Assembly: GCA_963556255.1 (NCBI GenBank)
Contig: OY744616.1
Location: 35,438,966-35,502,965 of the forward strand
From: Allolobophora icterica
Taxonomy: Eukaryota > Annelida > Clitellata > Crassiclitellata > Lumbricidae
Direction: 5' to 3'
DNA length: 64,000 nt
In this document: piece by piece, positions 57,501 to 64,000 of the stretch
Layout: each line of letters opens with the position of its first letter
Position numbering within the stretch: the stretch's first letter is position 1
Translations under genes and position numbers: made by a program
The notes under the pieces: model-generated
Databases searched by the model: none
Told to the model about the DNA's origin: nothing
The model's input: the letters and a program-made list of their open reading frames with translations, nothing else

Positions 57501-60500
57501 AGTGCCAATAATTTGCAGTTAGACCTAGGCTAAATTGCTTCTGAAGCTTTTAAACCGGTTTCCTGCTCAGAAACCATTGCTGAATAACATATCCAAAATC
57601 TGACAAAATTGAACCACGGGAACACCCCCAAAAGTGAATTTCAAAATGACGGATTGGCGGTTTCCTAAGAAATACCAATAATAGTACCAATAATTTGCAG
57701 TTAGACCTAGGCTAAATTGCTTCTGAAGCGTTTAAAACGGTTTCCTGCTCAGAAACCATTGCTGAATAACATAACCAAAATCCGACAAAATCGGACCACG
57801 GGAACAACCCCAAAAGGAATTTAAAATATAGGCTCCTAGCAATTAAAAAAAGTAAAATGTCATTCGTTTTTTAATTTGTATTTGAAATTTATAAAATACT
57901 ATTAAAAAAGCCAAAAAAGTACTCCACGGTAAAAAGTTCTAGTGCGTCCCTAGCAACATTGAACACTGTGGAACCTTCTCTTATTTTAATTGCTGCAATA
58001 TATCTTTTAATTCAACTCAAATTCTGTTTTCTGTTCTACAATGCAGATTACCGATTTCATGCTCAAATGGTGAAAACAACCCTGACCTTGAGCGACCTCT
58101 AAATATTCTTCAATTTTCCTCAAATTTGGTAGAAGTAATAGTGGGCAGTCATAGAACAAAAAGAGGGTTGTGGAGCGCAACTCTGAGAAAGTTCATATTT
58201 CTGGACCACACTAATATATATATATATATATATATTATGTTATATAGTAAAAAGAAGTATGGTACTTTTCCTACTTTTCCAAACTCTTCCCATCTTCCAG
58301 CAGAGTCTTTCCAGTACCAGTGCCACTGTGTCAGGTATAAGAAATTGGATGCACGTCCTTGACTCGATTTCGTGCTCAGGCGCCTCACGTTTCCACTCTC
58401 TCTGCTTGTCAAACCATACTTCATCGCTTCAAAGTTGATTCCAATCATTCTGCAGACATCAACAGAAGCAACAACAACTGCTACAGCAACTCAGACCTCC
58501 ATCCTCTCATGGTCATCAAGTACCAACATAAGCCAGAAGATTAAAACCTCAACGACATGGCATGCCAAGACATGCACTACCATATCTTCCTTGTTTTGTT
58601 TCCAAGTGTGTGAGATGAGACAAACAGTGTGTCATTGAATTAAGTAACTTTCGGAGTAAAGCCATTGAGTTTTCGGACTGCTGCAGTTTCTTTGTCATTC
58701 AGTTAACAGAACGAATGAAAGAATAAATAAAAAGAGATTAACTTGATGTCAATTCTTGAATCAGAGGCACAGAGTTGAACAAACTTGCCTCCAAAAACAA
58801 GTTAACTGGGACAAGTAATAAATCTTACACTGGCTGCCTTGTAGTTATATATGCAGTGGCGGCGATCTTGTCTGAGAGGTGGGGGGGGACAAAGTCGGCC
58901 ACGATCTCGTCAACGACCGGTTTTGGAAAATCTTGTCCCAAAAAATTTTTTCATAAACTTCAGCTCCGAAAATTTTCACTTTCATCTCCGAAAAAAGTTG
59001 ATGACCTTTTTTATTCATTCGCCATGTTTTACAACTTTTTCCCGTCTCACGGCAATAACCCTTTTTCTTATAATTTCTTCGTCTTACAAATTTTGACTTC
59101 TTGGACGAATTCCTTCTTCTTTCTCATAATTTTGGGGGTACACTTCTGCTCAAAAAATTTATTTTTACCTCGTCTGGTCAAAAATGCTGCCAAAACCCTC
59201 ACACGCAATTACATTTCTCCGCCTTTTTTGGTGTTTCTTCAAAATGTGGGGAGGACAAACGCATGGCGTGTCCCCCCACTCTTAAAGGTGGGGGGATATG
59301 TCCCCCCCGTCCGCCCATGTATATATGAAAGCACTACTACATATCAGAGTGCATTACATATTTGAATGTACTACATATCAGAATGTTCTTCATATCAGAA
59401 AGTAGTTCAATGTAGTACATATCAGAATGTAAGTACTACATATTAGAATGTACTACACATCAGAATGTACTACATATGTACTACATATTAGAATGTACTA
59501 CATATTAGAATTACTTATTAGACTGCAAAATGGAATCAACTTCAGTACGGTACTGGAAGATTATTAGTGAAGCTCTCAGATTTCCTCACACCATGCGTAT
59601 TCCAATACTATGTAAATCAGAATGCACTAAATATTTGGATGTAAAAATACTTTTTAGTGAAAAATAAAATTTATCCACAATACCCTGTCGGATGATTATT
59701 AGTGAAGCACTCAGATTTGTCTGGATCACAGAAGTTCAGTTCAATCTCATCATTTGAAGACCTTTCAAAGTCCCGCCACTCCCTGCCTACTTCAAACTGC
59801 CACAGGTAGGGCAGACCATATGAAGGGTGCTTGTTAGCACATGCTTTGCCATAACTGCACTTTTCACGGAGAAAGAAAGTGCAGATATCAAGTGAATCCT
59901 TTGTTCCACTTGAGTTGGAGTCACAGGAACTCGACCTTCGACGGGATCTTGGTGGAGCAGGACCAACTGCTCCAGGAAGTTCTTCTTCAGAATCTGTAGA
60001 AATTAAGTACAAGATCGATTAATTACAGGACCACTCTAGCTCAAACTAGATCTTTTGCCAACATAGGGCCCTCCCTGTGGAATGCCCTTCCTTCCTCTCT
60101 AAGGGTAACCTTACCTTGCTGTCACTCAGAAAGAAATCCAACACATGCGCTCAGTGCATAAAATAGCAGGACATAAAAAGTAAGGTGGAAAAATATTATG
60201 CAGCAAATAAATAGGGCATACCAATAGTTTATTAATTAAACTACAAGACAACCATATTGAATGCATACTTGTGGCTACGTATGTATGTATGCAAGCATGC
60301 ATGTATGTGTGTACATATGAAAGTATGTATGTATGTATTGTTGCATGTAGGCACATGACCTCTTACGTAGATGCAGGTGCTAGGCTAAGTCCGTGGGTTG
60401 GCGGGAATCTGATGCCATAGAAGGAGTGGCCTTGTCCATAAATAAGACTGTCGTCTTTGTTCTCGAGCTCATTGTCTTGTGTTGGTCAGACATGATGGTT

Positions 60501-62239
60501 TGACGTTAGTGGATCTCATTCTGTGTTTGAACTCATTCGTTGATGTTAGGTAGACAGCTCGGTTGATAGACCGCCTGTGGTCTACGTAGAAGTAGTTTCG
60601 TTGGTCGACCAGGTGTTGGCTGTTCGTTGGTTGTTTTCAACTCCGTACCTGACGGGTTTGTCGAGCTACAGACTGTCTTGACGAGCGGTGCTTTGGCTTC
60701 GTGTTCCATTTGAAGTGTCTTCTTTCATATGTATAGTTTATGTCGCATTTCCATTATATTAAAACCTATTTTATAGAATCTGGGCATGCATTCCTTTAGA
60801 TAGCGAGAATCATCACTAGCAACATGCCATAGTATGTATGTATGTACATAATTATGTATGTTCGTGTGCATGTACGTACATGATATGTAAATATGTAAAT
60901 ATGTATGAATGTAACTTGTAAATAGTTGTTAGTTACACATGGCATCAAGGGGCAGGACTGCATTATATTGAGTTGTACCTTATATGCATTTTATGGGAAA
61001 CCTACGCTACAGATGGACCTGTGTTTAAATTGTGTTGAGACTGGTTTATGGTTGCTTGTCCTGCGAGACTTTATGTAGCCAGTCTCTGGGCTACTTGTTT
61101 TTGTCTCCCTGTGTGGATGATGCGTTGATCCACTTTGAATCAGGTTTTTATCACCAATTGTTGGTGTATGTTGCATTTTTCTTAGTCAGTTTTCTGCTGG
61201 TTTTGTTGCTGCCTGACACTGACGTGTTTTGTTTACATATGCAAGTCATGTTATTCTTGTAAATAGCTTAGGAAATAAATATTCACTTAATTCTGTTGTA
61301 ATGTACTCCATATCTCCTAGATAACCTTTAGCATTATGCAAATAATATGTATCAATGCTATTTATATAATTGGCAACTAAATGAAGGGTTAACGTTTTAC
61401 ATAGATAAATTACATCTTAAGAGCTCTTATGTTCTTGAATAACTGAATAAGATACCTGAGGATCTGATTTCTCCATCTGAATAGTCTTCACCATCCTCAC
61501 TTCCATCCTTCGTCATCGCAGCCCTCAGCTCTTCAAGCACCTCCTTTGGACTTCTGTCAATTCGGATGCCATGTTTCTTAAGGATGTTCTTTGGCTGTGC
61601 ATCGTATATATTATGTGACCGCTTGCAACGCTTTCCAAAGGTGCAGTCGTTAAGCACGTAGTGATGACAGACATGCATAGCACGGCACTTCTCACCCTTG
61701 TCGCCATTTCGACAGCCTTTATCGACATTGTAGAACTTGCACACACTTGGAAACACCTGAGATGCTTTTCCAGATTTAAGCAGAACACCAATCTCGGTTG
61801 GTGTGAGCGTGTCGAGGCGGTGTTTGGCCAGTAGCTGACGGTTGTGATTCTCAGTGAGATCGTGTCCAAAGTGGCAATTTTGCTTGAATTTGCATGTGCC
61901 ATAGAGAAAGAACTTGCAGCAATGAAGGCCCTCGCAGATGAGTTGTTTGCAGCCGTCTTTGCTGCAGTGATTTTTGCATAGTTCGAGTGTCGTCTTCACT
62001 CTGAGGATTCTCCTAGGGTGGTACATCGGGTCTGGTTCACAGGAGAATATGTGTGGAAAGCGATGGAAAAACGCATCCATGTCACCAGAAGGCACTGACC
62101 CTATGACCTGCCTACAGAAAGGGTCCCATTGTTCTCTGTCAAGTTTCAGCTCTCCCCCTCTGCTGCATGCCCTTTTCACAAGCTCCTTTGCAAGATACAC
62201 ATCACGGTCTGCTTGTGAGTTGAAACCTCTGCCATGCAT
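51579..62239 (-). CDS. PARP12/ZAP-like mono-ADP-ribosyltransferase, copy A (intact)
   Basis: Exons on the minus strand: 62239-61456, 59993-59684, 58449-58275, 55865-55648, 54426-54315, 53878-53757, 51984-51579. All junctions are GT-AG and in phase, giving about 708 residues (human PARP12 has 701). A winged-helix-like N-terminus (about 1-85) is followed by CCCH fingers near 88-106, 108-126, 167-189 and 191-209; fingers 2 and 4 have exact CX7CX5CX3H spacing. Finger 5 is C299-C307-C313-H317, then WWE1 and WWE2 (about 323-480; TQWHWYWKDSAGRWEEF, DIRRRP) and a PARP domain (about 515-708). His596 (LFHGT) and Tyr629 (GKGSYFA) fit the NAD+-binding pair. The last triad position lies in AYPEYLIEY and appears hydrophobic, as in mono-ADP-ribosylating family members. 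Family roles are RNA sensing, stress and antiviral restriction; whether this is closer to PARP12 or ZC3HAV1 needs a tree. An RS-rich frame continues upstream of the chosen ATG. Confidence 0.9.
52440..52690. repeat. Dispersed repeat fragment near copy A
   Basis: GAGCTTTTATATAGTGCCCC resembles the tails of non-LTR fragments elsewhere in the window. The following text (GGCCATTCCAGGTTGCGGGA) resembles the repeats at 1-560, 1690-1905 and 10990-11380. Nothing equivalent lies at the matching place next to copy B. Confidence 0.45.
53398..53640 (+). repeat. tRNA-derived SINE, family 2, in an intron of copy A only
   Basis: The head has box-A-like TGGTGTAGTGGTACATTCTG and box-B-like AAGTTCGAATC, the body ends GGCGCTTTATAAATTTCTAG, and the tail is (ACAAT)n. 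The matching place in copy B (about 21945-21970) reads straight through, so the insertion followed the duplication. Confidence 0.75.
55243..55512 (-). repeat. tRNA-derived SINE, family 1, in an intron of copy A
   Basis: Collinear with the SINE at 24305 in copy B, with shared surroundings on both sides. It is therefore an insertion inherited by both copies. Confidence 0.65.
56580..58213. mobile_element. 1.6-kb foldback DNA element containing a satellite array, copy A only
   Basis: The ends TAGGGTGGTCCA and TGGACCACACTA are near-inverted copies. Further in, TTTAGAGGTCGCTCAAGG (left, about 56700) recurs inverted at about 58085, so the arms extend more than 100 bp. The middle is a 181-bp tandem repeat. 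The flanks are TA-rich, so the target duplication cannot be read. Copy B lacks it. The superfamily is not assigned. Confidence 0.7.
56800..57820. repeat. About 181-bp tandem repeat, six units
   Basis: Units begin near 56810, 56990, 57171, 57351, 57535 and 57717 with TTGCTTC(A/T)GAAGGTTTTTAA. They carry AAATTGGACCACGGGAACAC and AAAATGGCGGATTGGCTGTT. The last units are the most diverged. Minus-strand frames of 70-100 codons through the array are by-products of the repeat. Confidence 0.9.
58854..59319. mobile_element. GGCGGCGATC hAT MITE, copy 4 (longest)
   Basis: It begins CAGTGGCGGCGATCTTGTC and ends GTCCGCCCATG. The 8-bp duplication TATATATG is perfect (58846-58853, 59320-59327). At 466 bp it is longer than its relatives. 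It lies in an intron of copy A between finger 5 and WWE2, and is absent from the equivalent intron in copy B. Confidence 0.9.
59330..59515. repeat. 17-bp minisatellite (TACTACATATCAGAATG)n, copy A
   Basis: It has the same unit and relative position as 40505-40695, but is more interrupted. Confidence 0.85.
60339..60824. repeat. Possible solo LTR in an intron of copy A
   Basis: The 486-bp stretch begins TGTTGC and ends GCAACA, a perfect 6-bp inverted terminus of LTR type. It is more GC-rich than its surroundings and has no counterpart in copy B. It is bordered by TATG microsatellite. No target duplication was found. Confidence 0.35.
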
Positions 62240-62940
62240 GTTCTTTGGGTTCTCAGACTGCAAGTTCAGAGGCCTAGAAGTGCTTTGAGTAGTGGTGTGT
62301 GATCTTTCAAAATTAGAAAAGCGTCTTACTGGCGCCTTTTCTGCTTGATAACTCTTGGGAGAAGATGGTCTCAAAAACCGATCCTCAGGCCTACCGCAAA
62401 AACTGACTTGATCTTCTCTGAATCGATTGGTCTCTTGCAAGAAGTAATTTCCACTTACAGAAGACCTTTGTTCTCTGCCTGGATGACCAAAGTCTTTACT
62501 GAAATTTTGTTCTCTATCAAATTGATGGTGGCGTTCCCTTCGAATACTGTCTCTTTCCGCATTCAAATTATCCCAATCATGTTCTATATATGATTCTCTT
62601 TCTCTCCTTAACTCAAAGTGGTGATCTCTGTGATTCAAACTTCTATCTCTGTATGGTTGGCTGAAATGTCTTTCTGACCTTCTGCTCTGTGTAGACAACT
62701 CACAATCTCTGGAAATCCTATCGCTTCCCCTTCGCTGGTAATTTCTTTCTGTGTCTATATCCCCACTTCCTTCTCCACAGTTACCTCTTGCAGTCCAATC
62801 CCTAACTGTCTGATCTCGATGATCCCTTCACGCTCGAAACTTCTCTCTCTGCTCAAGTATGTTCGATCATCCCTAGAGCTCCAACTTCTTTTTCTGGTCG
62901 GCGAACCCTGGTTCCTCCTGGACTCCAGAGTTTCAAATGA
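62240..62940 (-). other. Arg-Ser/Glu/Asp-rich coding-like extension upstream of copy A, with a frameshift
   Basis: On the minus strand the frame of the first PARP exon stays open from 62239 back to 62827 without an ATG. It encodes Arg-rich dipeptides (RD, RE, RS, RH). Beyond a TGA at 62828-62830 the same composition continues in the next frame to about 62940 (SRDDRTYLSRERSFERE). A one-base indel near 62821-62830 would join them. This looks like an RS-like domain once or still attached to the zinc-finger exon. The upstream splice partner is unknown. No equivalent remains in copy B because of its deletion. Confidence 0.6.
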
Positions 62941-63034
62941 TGAATTCAGAAATTACATATATAACAACAAGGGATCGAGAATCTCACCCCTGCAGACAAA
63001 CAGAAAAATTGCTTGTATTGGTAGTTTTTGACAA

Positions 63035-64000
63035 GTTTTTATTTTTGGTGCTGTACATTTCTTTTGCATCTATATTTTGCAAATAAATTCAGTTGCAGAT
63101 GTTCTGATGATAGTTAGTGGACTCGAAAAGAGAAAAGAGACAATAGGAAAACAACCAACTATAATTAGAAAATTAAAAATCTACTCAGTTTAAGCTAAAT
63201 GCCTCTTTGAATGACTGATAAAAACAATCAATTACTGAAACAACCATCATCGCCACAATCATCAACCTGTTCTGTTTCAGAGCATTGCTATTTCTTTAAT
63301 GCATTTTTGCACCTATTTCCAGGATGTATGTAATCTAAGGTTCAGCTGGCAGAGGTCAGACAGACTTAGGTTCCACCATTTATGCATGCCTCAGATCAGT
63401 CTCTTGCAGTCCCTTGGACAGCCAGCAGTTATGGCTCAATGTGGACCTGCCAAAGCCTGCTGTATGCAATGTCTCAACATCTCAAGCCTATTGTTTGGAT
63501 TGTTGCCATTCGTGACGACAATCTTGAATGCTTTAGTAAGAAGATCCACATCATAATCCAAATCAAACCCAAGCCATGTAATGTAATGTAATGTAAATCT
63601 CCGAAATTTCTCAGCGCCACACAAAAGCCACGTCAGGGGGAGACCAGCTTATTCACCGGCGCTATATCAAATCAAGTCCACAATAGCCATATCCGCCTTA
63701 TCCGTTCCGGTTCCAGGTCAGAGTCCGGGGAGGTCAAGCCATGCACTTCCATGTTCTTCAGTACCATGATTTGGCCAATATCAGCAAGTCTACAACCCTA
63801 GTCACACTACCAAGCAGTATCAACCATGTATTCATATCAATTCTCACTGCTCTCGTTTACCAACCAACCAACCAACTTAAGAAATAATTTCCTTAAATGC
63901 ATAACAATAGAGAAATATTTAAGGCCTACACTAAATATTTAATTTTCATTCCTTACCAAAACTGTTTGATTTTAAATGATTTCCAGTGTCGCTCTACTAC
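63035..64000. other. Upstream flank of copy A with a SINE; no gene recognised
   Basis: Collinear with 42860-44000 upstream of copy B to the very end of the window, so the duplicated segment extends beyond the right edge. A conserved-looking minus-strand peptide, WLGFDLDYDVDLLTKAFK, lies at about 63505-63570 and parallels that in copy B. Confidence 0.45.
63579..63734 (-). repeat. SINE upstream of copy A with 9-bp target duplication
   Basis: The 156-bp insertion is flanked by CAAGCCATG on both sides (63570-63578, 63735-63743). Read on the minus strand it ends in a short (CATTA)n tail. Copy B has the uninterrupted CCAACCCATGCACTTCC at the same place (43673-43690). Confidence 0.8.

Noticed and set aside
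56840..57508. Repeated minus-strand protein with FPRKQPIRHFE units
   Set aside because: The 181-bp period shifts frame between units and the array sits inside a transposon; not a conserved coding repeat.
1..64000. CRISPR arrays, operons or ribosome-binding sites
   Set aside because: The window is clearly eukaryotic; direct repeats found are minisatellites and transposons without spacer structure.

Overview
The window is animal nuclear DNA, most likely from an invertebrate. Its genes are split by many introns with GT-AG junctions, the intergenic DNA is AT-rich and full of transposon debris, and both recognisable host gene families are metazoan. Species cannot be fixed from the sequence alone. 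Host genes were traced exon by exon, checking that reading phase is kept across every junction.

Layout. (1) 1412-9408, plus strand: ten 3' exons of UXS1, the Golgi UDP-glucuronate decarboxylase that makes UDP-xylose. Its N-terminal exon lies off the left edge. (2) 9.5-20 kb: no gene seen; SINEs, non-LTR retrotransposon 3' ends, a 70-bp mini-MITE, minisatellites and microsatellites. (3) 20.06-44 kb and 50.07-64 kb: two tandem copies, both on the minus strand, of a CCCH zinc finger-WWE-PARP gene resembling PARP12 and ZC3HAV1 (ZAP). The distal copy A (51579-62239) has an intact frame of about 708 codons, close to PARP12 in length. The proximal copy B (20648-42882) keeps the same exons, splice phases and PARP domain, but has lost about 1.25 kb of its first exon and carries a TGA just before its fifth zinc finger. 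It is probably a pseudogene or encodes a short zinc-finger-only product. (4) 27318-39383: a complete, very young Ty3/Gypsy LTR retrotransposon of 12.07 kb inside an intron of copy B. Its 2230-bp LTRs show one difference, it has a 4-bp target duplication, and it has one uninterrupted 2367-codon gag-pol frame that begins inside the 5' LTR. (5) 43.2-48.7 kb, between the two PARP genes: a nest of hAT-type elements, one holding a decayed transposase with a TTF zinc finger, inserted in GACTC-rich repeats.

The two PARP copies act as each other's empty-site control. Many insertions sit in one copy and are absent from the other, with exact target-site duplications: the Gypsy element, a TTAA-flanked MITE, two hAT MITEs and a SINE. 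The locus therefore records transposon activity after duplication of an antiviral-type gene family. The link to antiviral defence is inferred from family membership and is not shown by the sequence.
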